Source of the DNA: Liquidambar formosana
Taxonomy: Eukaryota > Streptophyta > Magnoliopsida > Saxifragales > Altingiaceae
Length of the DNA: 64,000 nucleotides
Direction of reading: 5' to 3'
Assembly (NCBI GenBank): GCA_039720395.1
Contig: CM077831.1
Span: 14,103,803-14,167,802, forward strand
Of the stretch, positions 47,504 to 59,726 are shown piece after piece. Every line of letters starts with the position of its first letter. Position 1 is the stretch's first letter. The notes under the pieces are model-generated. The model searched no databases. It was given only the letters and a program-made list of their open reading frames with translations, and had not been told where the DNA came from. The position numbers and the translations under genes were made by a program.

Positions 47504-49830
47504 AGATGTGTTTGATACTTTCAAGAAATAGAGAGCTCTAGTAGAGAATGAAACAGGATTGAAACTAAAGTGTCTTAGATCAGATAATGGGGGTGAGTAC
47601 TGTGATGATGCATTTGAAGAATATTGTGCTGTCAATGGAATTAGGAGACAAAAAACACCTCCAAGAACGCCATAGCATAATGGCGTTGCTGAACGGATGA
47701 ACAGAACTATTCAGGAACGTGCAAGAAGTATGAGAATCCATGCTGGACTTCCAAGACAGTTTTGGGCAGATGCTGTGAATACTGCATGCTATTTAATCAA
47801 CAAAGGGCCTTCAGTTCCTTTGAATGGTGGACTACCTGAGGAGGCATGGATAGGAAAAGAGGTAAACCTATCACATTTAAAAATATTTGGTTGTACGTCT
47901 TATGTTCATATTGATTCTGCAAAGAGGAATAAACTTGATCCTAAATCTCAAAAATGCACTTTCATTGGATATGGGGTTGACAATTTTGGTTATCAATTTT
48001 GGGATGCTAAAAATCGAAAAATCCTTAGGAGTAAGAATGTGATATTCAATGAATCTATCATGTATAAAGATAAGTTGAAAGAACAAAAAGAAAATAGAGA
48101 AAATTCTGAGTTTGTTGAACTTGAGGAAATATCTAGTGAGGATGTCTTAAAACCTCAAGATAGGAATGTACAAATAGAACCTCAGACCCCTCCTCCTGTG
48201 AAGAGATCATCTAGGGTTGGTAAACCCACAGTGCGTTATCCCCCCTCTTTGCATTATTTGTTGCTGATTGATAATAGGTGAACCAGAGTGTTATGAGGAA
48301 GCAATTGCAAGTTGATACCAGGGAAAAGTGGGAGCGAGCTATGGATGATGAGATGAATTCTCTGTCGTCAAACTAGACATGGGATCTTGTTCCATTACCC
48401 AAGGGAAAGACAGTTTTGCATAACAAATGGGTTTACAGACTGAAGGAAGAGCATAATGATAGTAACGATACAAGGCTAGGTTGGTTGTGAAAGGTTTCCA
48501 ACAGAAAGCAGGTATTGACTACACTAAAATTTTCTCTCCTGTTGTTAAGATATCTACTATCAGATCAGTTCTGAGTATTGTGGCAATGGAAGATTTACAT
48601 TTAGAGCAACTAGATATAAAAACAGCTTTTCTCCATGGTGATTTAAAGGAGGACATCTACATGCGCCAACCAGAGGGGTTTGTTATGACTGGGAAGGAGA
48701 ATATGGTTTGTAAACTCAAAAAGAGTTTATATGGTTTTAAACAAGCCCCTAGACAATGGTACAGGAAGTTTGATAGTTTTATGTACAATAATGGCTTTTC
48801 TAGATGCCATGGTGACCACTGCTGTTATTTTAAGAAGTTAGATAATTCTTACCTTATCCTTCTTTTGTATGTAGATGATATGCTTGTTGCAGGTTCAAGC
48901 ATGGGTGAGATTTCAAATCTCAAAGATAAGTTGTCTAAGGAGTTTGCAATGAAGGATTTGGGTGCTGCAAAACAAATCCTAGGTATGCGAATCAGCAAAG
49001 ACAGGGCAAAAAGAAATCTGAAGTTGTCCCAAGTGGAGTATGTGTCTAAAGTACTCAAGAGGTTCAATATGGAAAATGCTAAGCCAATTAGCACTGCTAT
49101 GGGAAGTCACTTTATACTTTCAAAGGATCATGGTGCAGTGACACAAGAAGAACTCGATTATATGGCTAAGGTGCCATATGCCTCAGCCATTGGAAGCTTG
49201 ATGTATGCTATGGTTTGTACAAGACCAGACATTTCTCATGCAGTAGGAGTTGTCAGTAGGTTCATGAACAATCCGGGCAAGGAGCATTGGAAAGTTGTCA
49301 AGTGGATTCTCAGATACCTTAAAGGCACTACAGATATGGTTTTATGTTATGGAGGATCAGAAATCAGTTTACAGGGTTTTATTGATTCAGACCTAGCAGG
49401 GGATATCGATAGCAGGAAGAGCACGACAGGGTATGTGTTTACTTTGGGTAGTGCAGCAGTTAGTTGGGTTTCTCAGTTGCAGAAGATAGTTACCATCTCC
49501 ACGATAGAAGCAGAGTATCTTGCTGCAACGGAAGCTTCCAAGGAAATGGTATGGTTACAGAGTTTCATGAAAGAGTTGGGCAAGCCGCAAGAAAGTTGTA
49601 AGTTATACAGTGATAGTCAGAGTACAATCCATCTTGCTAAGAACTCAGCATTTCACTCTAGGACCAAGCATATAGACATCAAATATCATTTCATCAGATC
49701 GCTTGTGGAGGATGGCAAGTTTACTCTGGAGAAGATCCACACTAACCAGAATCCTACAGATATGTTGACCAAAGTGGTTACAGTGGAGAAGCTGAAATCA
49801 TGTTCAGCTTCAATTGGTCTTCAAGCCTAG
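47504..49830 (+). pseudogene. Copia-1 pol remnant (integrase C-half, RT, RNase H)
   Basis: Resumes in mid-integrase at VFDTFKK and continues [20 protein letters not shown] and FWADAVNTACYLINKGPS. RT follows with GFQQKAGIDYTKIFSPVVK and YVDDMLVAG. RNase H follows with DSDLAGDIDSRKSTTGYVF, then SRTKHIDIKYHFIR and the terminal NPTDMLTK. Breaks: TAG codons at about 47,529, 47,671 and 48,375; a 1-nt shift near 48,280; a 1-nt loss near 48,467 in the KRYKARL region. The RT/RNase H frame 48,481-49,830 is otherwise open for 449 codons. All three TAGs fit single transitions from CAG or TGG. Confidence 0.9.
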
Positions 49831-49907
49831 AAGATCAAGGGAGCACACATAAATTCATTATGGAGGTAGTTTCAGAAGTTCAAGAGATCAATCTCCAAGT
49901 AGGAGAT

Positions 49908-50296
49908 TGTTGTGGTATGTGGAGTCTGATGATATTGGTCAGCAAGATTGATCGGGGGGTTTGGGGGACGGAGCCCCCCAAGTGGGTTCTGGGGGCGTAG
50001 TCCCCTGCCATACAAATTTTTCGTACTTTTATGTAGGGGTATTTTAGGTATTTTGCCTTCGTTTTATTTTAACCCTAATTACTATGTGTGTTATTTAAGA
50101 GGGCTGGTCGTCAGAAGACTTTGTATCTTATATTCTCTTTTTCGTCTCAGAGCATAGTGAAATTGTGTATGTGTCGTGGATATACCTCAACTACAGGGAA
50201 CCACATAAATTTCTGTGTTCTTGTTTCTTCAATCCTTTCTTTCTTTTCTTGTTAATCGCTGTATATGTGGTAGAAAAAGGTTAATTTCTCCCAACA
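49908..50296 (+). repeat. Copia-1 3' LTR (389 bp)
   Basis: Starts TGTTGTGGTATG after AAGTAGGAGAT and ends TCTCCCAACA. It is about 40 bp shorter than the 5' LTR because the AAAACCCCCGCCGTGCC hairpin block is missing. It has numerous substitutions relative to the 5' LTR. Confidence 0.9.
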
Positions 50297-50700
50297 AGTT
50301 TGTCTCCACTAACATTTTATTGGCCATTTTTACAGGCACACGTAAAGAAGCTTCAGTGAAGATGATGATCAATTGTGCAAATGAAGCTTAGTTTATATCT
50401 CTTTTAATATTGATGTGCACATTAAAACAACATTAGAATTGCTAAACTTACTTCAGTGTATGATATGAATGAGAATGGTAATTGATGTTCAGTGAAGCTC
50501 TTGTGTATGATATAAATGAAAATGGATTTATATGCACAGGTTATCTCTAGGGATAGTGTAGATCCAAGTAGTTTGATTTGGCTTGCTCTATCATTTCTGT
50601 TAGCATCTAGTGAAAAATGATTTGGTTTTGCATCCTTCTGGAGTGTGTACAAACTAACTTAATTGATGAATTAGTGTTCTGATGGACCTGAATTTTGGTT
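50297..50700 (+). other. Host flank with a possible last exon
   Basis: TTTTTACAG|GCACACGTAAAGAAG at about 50,336 opens an 18-codon reading (GTRKEASVKMMINCANEA) ending in TAG at about 50,391. Copia-1 may have inserted into the intron or terminal part of an old gene, but no upstream exon is recognisable in 26,530-27,918. Confidence 0.25.
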
Positions 50701-50779
50701 TTAGGGTTGATCAAGTTTTAGGATTGTTTAGTCCAAAGTTGGGGCAAGATTCAATTGGGCATGCAATATATATTTCTTC

Positions 50780-51130
50780 ATGTTCCTTAGTTACCGAGCC
50801 ATAGCCACGGATAGATATGTGGTTGACTTTTCTATATATAAACATTTTTTATTTAAAATAATATTTGTAGCCACAGATATATATGTGGCCAAGGGCCTTT
50901 TTTTTTTTTTTTTTAATTGTTCTTAATTGTGGGTGGAAGTTGGTGACAGATACTTGGGGGACGGATAAATCTGTGGCGTTGCTTAGTGACGGATAGAATA
51001 TTTGGTTGCAAAGTTTAGCCATGCTATCTTTAGCCACGGTTTGGCCACAGTTACAAATCTATGGGTGCCACAGATAAGCCACTTTTAGCCATGGATTGGT
51101 CCATGGCTAATGCTTTCTTTTTTTGTAGTG
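50780..51130 (-). mobile_element. CACTA-like transposon terminus, one end seen
   Basis: Ends TTTCTTTTTTTGTAGTG at 51,130, i.e. CACTACAAAAAAAGAAAG on the minus strand. Upstream are at least seven sub-terminal TAGCCACGG / CCATGG / GCCACAGAT-type short motifs in both orientations, a hallmark of En/Spm-type ends. No second CACTA end was found nearby, so the element is either truncated or a remnant. Confidence 0.55.
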
Positions 51131-51301
51131 TACTATACAAATAATGTGGCCAAGTTCATGAGGAATAAAATGGTATATATGCATGAGTCAAAGTTTATGA
51201 CTATTTGTGGTTTAATTGTATTGATCATCATAGGTCATTGAATTTTGATTGGAGCCAATAATTCAATCCTTAAAATTTTAACTCAGCTTCTATTAAGAGT
51301 T

Positions 51302-51400
51302 TATAGCAAGACAATGAAGGTATTCTTGTGATAGCTATTCTTGGGATCTTTGTACATTAGACAAAGTCTATGATGAGGACGTCTTCATTGTCTTGCTATG
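51302..51400. repeat. Short inverted repeat (hairpin)
   Basis: TAGCAAGACAATGAAG at 51,304 and its exact reverse complement CTTCATTGTCTTGCTA at 51,383, separated by about 63 bases. It may be a short foldback element; a small-RNA precursor cannot be judged by eye. Confidence 0.6.
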
Positions 51401-51800
51401 AGCAAGGTTTTTTTATTTTTTATTTTTTATTTATTTTATAAAGCATAATTTAAACTTTGAATAATAGTTATATTATCAAATTAAGGCTATAAATTAGTAT
51501 TACATTTGCATTTTGAACTCAAAACACACACCCAATTGATCAAAAACACCTATCAAGTCCTAAGCCTTGGCTACAGTGGTAAACAGGTAGGAAGAGTAAG
51601 GTAGGTTTTGTGTCTAAATATCATATTGTTTTTTAAGTTCTTATAAGGTATAATCTCTTAATGCACATAATGATATAACTTACATCAACAGATCCTTCTA
51701 AAATCAGACCCACATTTATTAAATTTTTCATAAAATGTTGAAATTTTTTTAAAAGTGAGAGTGCAAAGAAAATTGAGGGGTGGCTATTTATTATATCTAT

Positions 51801-52211
51801 GGGGCCTCTATTGGCACCTCAAGATTTACTTTTCATCCTCTACTTATTTACATTGAAAGGTTTTTATGAAAAATATTAAGAGTTTTCATATAAATCGATC
51901 ATATTATTCACTATAAAACATCATGTTGAACAACTTTGCGGAATAAATTTTTTTCAAAATTTATCGTTTGGGTGTTTTTTTTTTTTTTTTTTTTTTTGGC
52001 CATTTGTAGTTTATGTTTCATAAATAATTAAAAAGTCTACTTAAATGATATATTTTAAAAAAACTTTGTTGTACAAAGGTTTTCTAAAATGATGTTTTCT
52101 AATAGCATACGCGGTCAATTTTTATAAAAACATTTTACATTTTTTCACAAGACCTAAATATATAAAATAAGTGGAGGGCAAAAAGCAAGTCTTGGGTGCA
52201 ACAAAGGTCCC
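51801..52211. mobile_element. Mutator-like MITE 1 (long TIR foldback)
   Basis: GGGGCCTCTATTGGCACC at the left and GGTGCAACAAAGGTCCC at the right are inverted. The arms continue inward for over 100 bases (CTCTACTTATTT / AAATAAGTGGAG; GGTTTTTATGAAAA / TTTTATAAAAAC; AAACATCAT / ATGATGTTTT). It is the same family as MITE 2. The 9-bp flanks TATATCTAT and TTTTTCTAC match at 6 of 9, consistent with an older insertion. A poly-T of about 23 interrupts the centre. Confidence 0.65.
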
Positions 52212-52235
52212 TTTTTCTACATTCTATAGCAATTA

Positions 52236-52631
52236 GGGGACGACTATTGCAACCCCCTATTCTTATCACCACCCCCCATCCTTTAGGTTTTTAAGGTGTC
52301 ATGCAAAATATAAAAGGTTTTTATGAAAACCGGCCATGATGTCCACTAGAAAACATCATTTTAAACAATTTTGTAGAAGAAAGTTTTCTTAAATCTATCG
52401 TTTAAATATACTTTTTAGCCATTTATAGCATTTATTTCATTTTTTGCTAAAAAGTCTACCTAAACAATAGATTTTAGAAAAACTTTCTTCTGCGAAGTTG
52501 TTCAAAATGATGTTTTCTAGTGAACTAAGCAACCGGTTTTTGCAAAAACCTTTTATATTTTTCATGAAATCTTAAAAACCAAAAAGAAAGGGGTGGGGTT
52601 ATAAGAATAGGGGGTTGCAATAGCCGTTCCC
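52236..52631. mobile_element. Mutator-like MITE 2 with perfect 9-bp TSD
   Basis: Flanked by TAGCAATTA at 52,227-52,235 and 52,632-52,640. TIRs GGGGACGACTATTGCAACCC / GGGTTGCAATAGCCGTTCCC extend almost to the centre: AAAACATCATTTTAAACAA pairs with TTGTTCAAAATGATGTTTT, and AATCTATCGTTTA with TAAACAATAGATT. The 9-bp TSD and long TIR identify a MULE-derived MITE. No coding capacity. Confidence 0.88.
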
Positions 52632-52688
52632 TAGCAATTATTTTGTAGCCCCATATTGGGTTGGGCTTGGGCTAGAAGAATGCTACAA

Positions 52689-53664
<976 letters not shown>

Positions 53665-53879
53665 ATGCTACAAATACTAGCAGTGGTCAGCCTGCCCGTC
53701 ACCATTGTAAGCTGAAATTGCTATCCAATCAGATTTTTCACAAATTGTCAGTACTCAGATCACACGCGGGTGCGATAATTTTTACTCCTCTTCTGTTTAC
53801 TAATTTTACCCCCCATAGAAAGATTAATTGAAAAAGCTACCCCAATCACAGCAACGTATGTATATATACTGTATTGCTT

Positions 53880-53952
53880 CACCTGTAATCTCCCTCTCTC
53901 CATTTCCTTCGAAACCCAACAGCTCTAGGGTTTCAATCTCAACTTCCGACAG
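53880..53952 (+). promoter_or_regulatory. Probable 5'-UTR exon of the F-box/kelch gene
   Basis: CT-rich leader (CTCCCTCTCTCC) followed by CTCTAGGGTTTCAATCTC, a typical plant leader (AGGGTTT telo-box-like). It ends CCGACAG|GTCAGAA, a good donor at 53,953. The matching acceptor TCTGTAG ends at 55,405, 25 nt upstream of the ATG. This implies a 5'-UTR intron of about 1.45 kb. A TATATATACTG at about 53,861 could act as TATA box. Confidence 0.5.
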
Positions 53953-55430
53953 GTCAGAATTTTTCTTCTTGTTCCATTTTCCTTTTCATTTTGGTACGAC
54001 TTTTTTCAATTTGATCCCTCCTCATTGTTTTGTTGCTTCTTGCAACTTGTAGTCTTATGATTCAGTCTCTTTGATCTGTTTGTTTTTGTAATGTTCCATT
54101 TATGATATTAGGGTTTTAAATGATTCATTTTATTTATCAGATTTATTATTTATTTATTATTGATTGTTTCAATTGCCTTTGTTACAAATTAGTTGTTTTC
54201 ATTCTGACAAATTAATCTAATTTTGGATCTCAATTACTGGTGGATATATAATTTATTCGTATATGTAGGGAGTGAGTTTTGGGGAAGAAATGGTTCATTT
54301 TATGGAATTTGTGCCCACCCAAGAGGGGATTGTTGAAATATTTACGACTCACAATGGCTTTGTTTTCTTTTTAGTATTGTTAATTTTTTTTTAATAATGC
54401 TAAAGTTACCAGTTTCACCTACCGGCTGATGTGTCGATGGCATGATTGGAATGAAATTAAAAAATTGAGCTCCTTTTATTTTGATAAGTGAGTGCCACAC
54501 CAGCTGGTGGATGAATCCGGTGAAGTCATCCAATGGATGTAGCACCACTCTTCTTGGAATAGGGTGTTTTTCACTCACAGATGAAGCGTTTGGACATTCC
54601 ATGAAAATTGAATGAGTCCATTGTGTATTGGGTTAGTATTTGGAATTAGGCCATTTTAAATCGGTACATATGTTTTTTTTATAGTACTACTTTTTCCCCA
54701 CTTTTACAACGGCTGACTATACTCTGTTTTATTCTGGTGAATGTAATAGTAATATCTTCTGCTTGCTCTGCCTAAATATTTCGGTAGAATCCTATGTAGA
54801 ACTGAGGACTGATCGTCATTCAAGGAGGTTTTTGAACGTCTCCAGATTTTTATACCCCACTTTAATGAAGCCTTATTTGCTTAGGGCCGATTTGACTGAA
54901 TGGGATCAGTCTTTTAATCAGGTATTGAGTATTCCAGATTTGGGAGGATGCAATCCTTTCTCCAGCTTGGTATTGGAATATGCTTTTCAGCCTTGACATG
55001 TTTTACATTTTCTGGTTTTAAATGTGTAAAGGAGAAGGAGAGAGAGAGAGAGAGAGAGAGGGAGGGAAACTTGTCACAGGTGGAGTGCCTTTTACGGTTT
55101 TGAACCCTTCTAAGCAGACAAATTTTCGATGCCTGCACTTGCATTATTGGTGTTGTACGGAACTTTGCAAATAAAAATTTGCTTATGGGATGTGAGTGGG
55201 TGATGCCTGAATTGCAATTGCAAAGTGCATTGCCTTTGACATTACTTGAATGTATAGTTGACACTTGACTGCATTTTGGGGGGAACTAAAAGTTTTATTC
55301 TTCTCCATCGGGTTTCTGCAAGTTGTTTCTTCCCTATATTAGCTGACAGGATTTTATTGAACCTGCAGTTCTGAAACCTTTTGCATTTTGTTCTTTATTC
55401 TGTAGGACTTCGGTTAGTCACAGTATTGTA

Positions 55431-57107
55431 ATGGAACTTCTGGAAAGTGTATCAGAGAGTTCCAATCAAATAGAATCCACTCAATTGCCACTCTTATATG
55501 GGCTCCCAGATGACCTTGCCATTTTCTGCTTGTCAAGGGTTCCTCGGAAGTATCATCCACGCCTCAAATGTGTTTCAAAGAGATGGAGAGAGTTAGTGTG
55601 CAGTGAAGAGTGGCAATATTATCGTCGAAAGAATAATCTGGATGAGACTTGGATCTATGCTTTGTGTAGAGACAAGTTTGAGCAGATTTGCTGTTATGTG
55701 TTAGACCCCAGCTCGCCAAGCAGATGTTGGAAGCTCATTCAGGGCCTGCCACCTCGAAGCTCGAAGAGAAAAGGCATGGCTTTCGAAGTGTTGGGAAAGA
55801 AAGTTTACCTGTTGGGTGGCTGTGGTTGGTCTGAAGATGCTACTGATGAAGTCTACTGCTATGATGCTTCCGTGAACACTTGGAGTGAAGCTGCTCCCCT
55901 TTCAACTGCAAGGTAACCCTCCTCACTGGTATTCTTATGCACAGTTACCTGCACAAAGGTCCCACCAGTAATCCTAAGTTGTCTTCAAATTAAGTGAATT
56001 TCACCTACTGACAACTCAAAAATTCACCTGCCGAAAGAACAACTTTTTATATTTCAAGGAGTTGATTGTTTTGGTTGTATTGAATGAAAAAAATTTGTCT
56101 GAAAAAAATTACTCTGTTATAAATTCTGATAATATTAAAAAGTGTTGCACTTTTTATGGGCATTTTGCTCACATGCATCCCAGGCTAATGGGTGGGGTGG
56201 GGTGGGGAATGATGGGATAATTTTTACCTTAAAAGCCCTTTTTTAGGGGCCGTTAAATGTTATATCCAAATTTTCTACAACATTTGTATGACTTGTTGGA
56301 CAATGTCGAAAGGTACTGATTTCTCTTTTGCTGCATTAGTACAGGGTTTCTTTTTGTTACAATTAGCTTCATTTCTTCCCCAATTTGCAAAAGGCTCTCC
56401 TGTTATACATTCGAAGAAGAATGAAAATTTTCTTCTCAGACATCTGTACACATGTTTAAGTGATCAGTCGAGAATTACCTTTTGGATTTGCTATGCCTTA
56501 AAGAAAAATCTTGTCAAAGATAAATTAAAGCTAGGGTTTATCTGAGTTATATATGTGCACACACTGGCCTATGGTTTCATTCAATTTTTTCTCCCTGAAA
56601 GATATCATAAAATTTTCTTTTGCAATTTTGAATTTATCCTAGAGTTCTGATGCATTCAGGTGCTATTTTGCCTGTGAAGTTTTGGATGAGAAAATCTATG
56701 CCATTGGTGGGCTAGGTTCAGAATCAAGTGATCCACATTCTTGGGACACTTATGACCCTCGGGAAAATAGCTGGAGATCTCACCTGGACCCCAACATTGT
56801 TCCTGAAATTGAAGATTCCATAGTCATGGATGGGAAGATCTACATCCGGTGTGGAACTTCTGCTGTATCTTCTCATGTGTATGCAGTTGTTTATGAACCA
56901 TCAAGTGGAACATGGCAGCATGCAGATGCTGACATGGTGTCAGGTTGGCAGGGTCCAGCAGTTGTTGTAGATGGGACCCTTTATGTGTTGAATCAGAGTT
57001 CAGGAACCAGGCTGATGATGTGGCAGAAGGAGACTAGGGAGTGGGTGGCAGTCGGGAAGGCTGTCATTGCTTCTTACGAGACCACCTTGTCAGGCTTGTT
57101 GCGATAG
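55431..57107 (+). CDS. SKIP4: F-box/kelch-repeat protein, SKIP4-like, C-terminus shifted
   Basis: Join 55431-55912 and 56660-57107; the junction splits AG|G (Arg 161). The F-box spans residues 22-63 (LLYGLPDDLAIFCLSRVPRK, then CVSKRWRELVCSEEW). Kelch blades follow: VYLLGGCGWSEDATDEVYCY-type, IYAIGGLGSESSDP, IYIRCG and LYVLNQSSG. This is the architecture of plant SKIP4, a substrate adaptor that binds SKP1/ASK in SCF ubiquitin ligases. The frame leaves homology near 57,054 and stops at 57,107. The conserved C-terminus (LVAIGKSIYVIGKGLSTVV to DDDVISCKC) continues in another frame to 57,259. Two extra bases (one in the GGG at 57,054-57,056, one in the AGG at 57,092-57,094) explain this. It is either a truncated allele or an assembly error. 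The name rests on remembered family features. Confidence 0.85.
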
Positions 57108-57259
57108 GGAAGAGCATTTATGTTATCGGGAAGGGGCTTAGCACTGTGGTGTTTGATGTTGGCAATGCAGGAAATATGGGAAGGGTAATGGTGAGTTCTT
57201 CCATACCTAAATTGACTTCTGATGATGATGTTATTAGCTGTAAATGTTTAGCTATTTGA
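57108..57259 (+). pseudogene. Out-of-frame conserved C-terminus of the F-box/kelch gene
   Basis: The frame beginning near 57,092 encodes RLVAIGKSIYVIGKGLSTVV and ends SCKCLAI-stop at 57,257-57,259, with clear kelch character and a family-like ending. Between 57,055 and 57,092 a third frame gives LSLLLTRPPCQ, which also fits the family. The coding signal therefore passes through all three frames within 40 bases. Confidence 0.75.
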
Positions 57260-57842
57260 ATTCCTTATTATTTGAAAGCTGAAGACATTCGCTTCTGTCA
57301 AAATTCTGTTATTGTTGTTGTACAATTGTCTGAACATGATATAAACTTTGGGTGCGTTTGGATGTCGATTTAGAAGAAAATCGTTCCATATATCTTACAT
57401 TACATCCAGAAAGAGACCATTTCGTGTTTCTTATGAAATGAACTTATACCAATTTTCAGGAATTCATGACGATTCATCATTTCTGTTATCTGCTTTTTGT
57501 TTTGGTGATGGCTTCATCATCTAAAGTGGCTCATTCGATGGAATGGATTTGTGCCCTCAAATGATCTAGAAAAGGAAATGCAATTATTATTCTTAATATG
57601 GCAGGCATCCCTTGGATTTCTCATAATTCTTGGAAGGTGGTTTGTGCCTTTTGAAAATGAACATTCTGTTGTCTGCTGTTGGGTTTGGGCAAAGCCTTCA
57701 GGCATTATTTATTATTATTATTATTTTTTTTTTTTGGGTTGGGCTATCCAATTATGTGATTTGGATGCTAAGAGGTGGGCGTAATTGGGTAACCTGGACC
57801 TTTAAACCTGGCAATTTGCTTAAGCAAATGTTGGCGTCCTTT
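57260..57842 (+). other. 3' flank of the F-box/kelch gene
   Basis: Probable 3' UTR. TATTATTAT and a T12 tract lie at 57,705-57,736. No further gene is seen before the SINE. Confidence 0.4.
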
Positions 57843-58052
57843 TTTTTTTCATTTTTGGTAAACATTAAACAAAAGTTTAGATGAGGAGAGGCTACCCCAG
57901 TCCAAGAGGGACAAGGCAAACCACAAGCCTTAGCAAGGACTTACATTGGACTTAAAGATCGCCCATAAAGGAGGACTGTTGGCAGTTGGAGTCGAACCTA
58001 AAATTTACAAGCGAAGAATTCGATCCTTACCAACTAAACCAACCCCATTGGC
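57843..58052 (-). mobile_element. tRNA-derived SINE (minus strand) with 16-bp TSD
   Basis: On the minus strand it starts GCCAATGGGGTTGGTTTAGTTGGTAAGG (Pol III A box TTAGTTGGT), then has a B box GGTTCGACTCC at about 57,988. The body contains CCTCCTTTATGGGCGATC and GGTTTGCCTTGTCC, and it ends in an A-rich tail. Flanking duplication AATGTTGGCGTCCTTT lies at 57,827-57,842 and 58,053-58,068. The intact TSD and promoter boxes indicate a fairly recent insertion. Confidence 0.9.
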
Positions 58053-58068
58053 AATGTTGGCGTCCTTT

Positions 58069-59380
58069 GCTAGAAGCCTAGAACCACTAAGCATTAGGGT
58101 CGAATGTGTCCCGCCTTGCGTGAAGACTCACAGACTCCTTGGGACCTCAGTTTCAAATATCGACTCCTATCCTATCTGGAGGAAATCTTCAAATTAGATT
58201 GTCAAAAGAGAATCCATCGTGTACTTATTGTACAATAGGTCCCGGCTATGTGATGCTTGCACTCTACTTGTAGGTAGCTCTTTCTACTTTGGGAGTGCTG
58301 CACTGTGATTTAGGCTGGTCGTCCCCTACACAACTTACCCCTTTACTAACTAGAACTAATGATTTAGGGTTTGGTGTTCCATTGTCTCTCTTTTTTTTCT
58401 TTTTTTCTTTTTTTTTTTTTTTTTTTTTTGCATCTTGTGGGAAGAAGTTAAGGAGGACACAACTTCAAACTGGTGCTACGGATCTACCAATACAATTATT
58501 AAAGAGAGTCTGCATAAAATCTCTCTGAAAGCCTATTAATAGAATCCTTAATATACAGTGTGCCCAAACTTGAATATCCAAACCAGAATCAGGGCATAAT
58601 TGTACATGCTTGTCCAGCAATTTCCTACCATGGTTTATTCCATTGCCAAATACAAGAAAATTGCAACAATCCAACACCGCTATGGGTCTGCATTACACTT
58701 AACGATAGTATTCTTCCTTCTCCACTCCATCACTGAGGGAAGTGGGGTTGCGTTTTGAATCTACAACCATTCAGAAAATTCCTGTTTCCTGTTTCTGTTG
58801 TCATTTTAACATATGATGGGATAATGAATCTAAAATCATATGATGGGATGATATCAATTAAAAATTAGAGCGCGCACACACACACACATACATACATACA
58901 CACACACATATAACTGCATTTTATTGAGGGAATCTCTAAGTGCTCTGCAAGTCGGTGAAGATTACCCGAGTAAAAGCAAACCATTGTTTATTTCCCTTGT
59001 ACTAAGCACTGGGGACGACCTACTGTAACAGTACTGTAGCAAGTAGAAACCAAATTGGGATATTGAAATTAAATTATTTGTCAAAATAAATCATCCATGA
59101 ATGATAGAGTTCTTTATTTTGAAGAAAGAAGGTTATTTGCCAAGCTTTTTGGTAATCAAAATAATTCAAAAAATTGTGAGGAAATATTGATGGGAATCTT
59201 TCTAGGTTCATATAATGGTTGTCCCCAATCAGAAGGAGTGAGGATCCTAAGAATGTGGTAGGTAGTATGAGAATAATGGGATTTATCATCCTCAAAAGGA
59301 TAATGTTTGAATATGGCTGATTTTGTTCCCTTTTCAAGGATACTTTGATACCTAAAATTGTATATATATATACCTATATG
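58069..59380. other. Non-coding DNA with simple repeats
   Basis: A T-rich tract at 58,388-58,431, CACACATACATA repeats at 58,872-58,913, and a TATATA tract at 59,361-59,372. No gene supported. Confidence 0.5.
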
Positions 59381-59660
59381 CAAATAACCCCCCTTATGTT
59401 TTAATTTTGTCAATGTACCCCCTAGTTCAATTGGAAGACAAAACTAATCATCAATGATCATCCAATCATACATGATTTCAGGTGAGAGTTTCAGTGATTT
59501 TGGGCAACACGGGTCCCTTAATGGTATCACATGCGTAGCCACGTGACTAATTTTCGTCAATTTTCATCAACGACAAGTGATGGTAAGGCACATTGCCAAA
59601 AATTAAAACATAAGGGAGGCACATTAACAAAATTAAAACATAAGAGGAGTTATCTACTGA
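59381..59660. repeat. Foldback repeat with one left and two right arms
   Basis: CCCCTTATGTTTTAATTTTG at about 59,388 is complementary to AAAATTAAAACATAAGGG at 59,599 and again to CAAAATTAAAACATAAGAGG at 59,628. TCAATGTACCCCC pairs with GGCACATT. The centre contains GTGATTTTGGGCAACACGGG. It looks like a MITE whose right arm was duplicated. Confidence 0.6.
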
Positions 59661-59694
59661 CCCCTTATACTTCAAGGGGGATTTTCTACAATTG

Positions 59695-59698
<4 letters not shown>

Positions 59699-59725
<27 letters not shown>

Positions 59726-59726
59726 C
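59699..59726. repeat. TA microsatellite
   Basis: (TA)14. Similar tracts lie at 60,667-60,688 and 61,210-61,257, with (CT)n at 61,634-61,650. Confidence 0.9.

Larger units (their letters stand above)
27919..50296 (+). mobile_element. Copia-1: degraded Ty1/Copia LTR retrotransposon hosting nested insertions
   Basis: The left LTR (27,919-28,347) and right LTR (49,908-50,296) both start TGTTGTGGTATG and end TCTCCCAACA. Flanks GGTTT and AGTTT form a 5-bp target duplication with one mismatch. The primer-binding site after the left LTR (TAGTATCAGAGC) matches initiator Met-tRNA with one change. The gag remnant is at 28,381-29,131 and the pol remnant at 47,504-49,830. The protease and the first part of integrase are missing and replaced by 18 kb of other elements. 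Several stops and frameshifts show it is dead. Confidence 0.9.

Noticed and set aside
51302..51400. microRNA precursor
   Set aside because: The stem is only about 16 perfect pairs with a large loop; small-RNA evidence would be needed.
57946..58197. Possible tRNA gene because of GGTTCGA and A-box motifs
   Set aside because: No cloverleaf with acceptor stem; the structure, A-tail and TSD identify a SINE.
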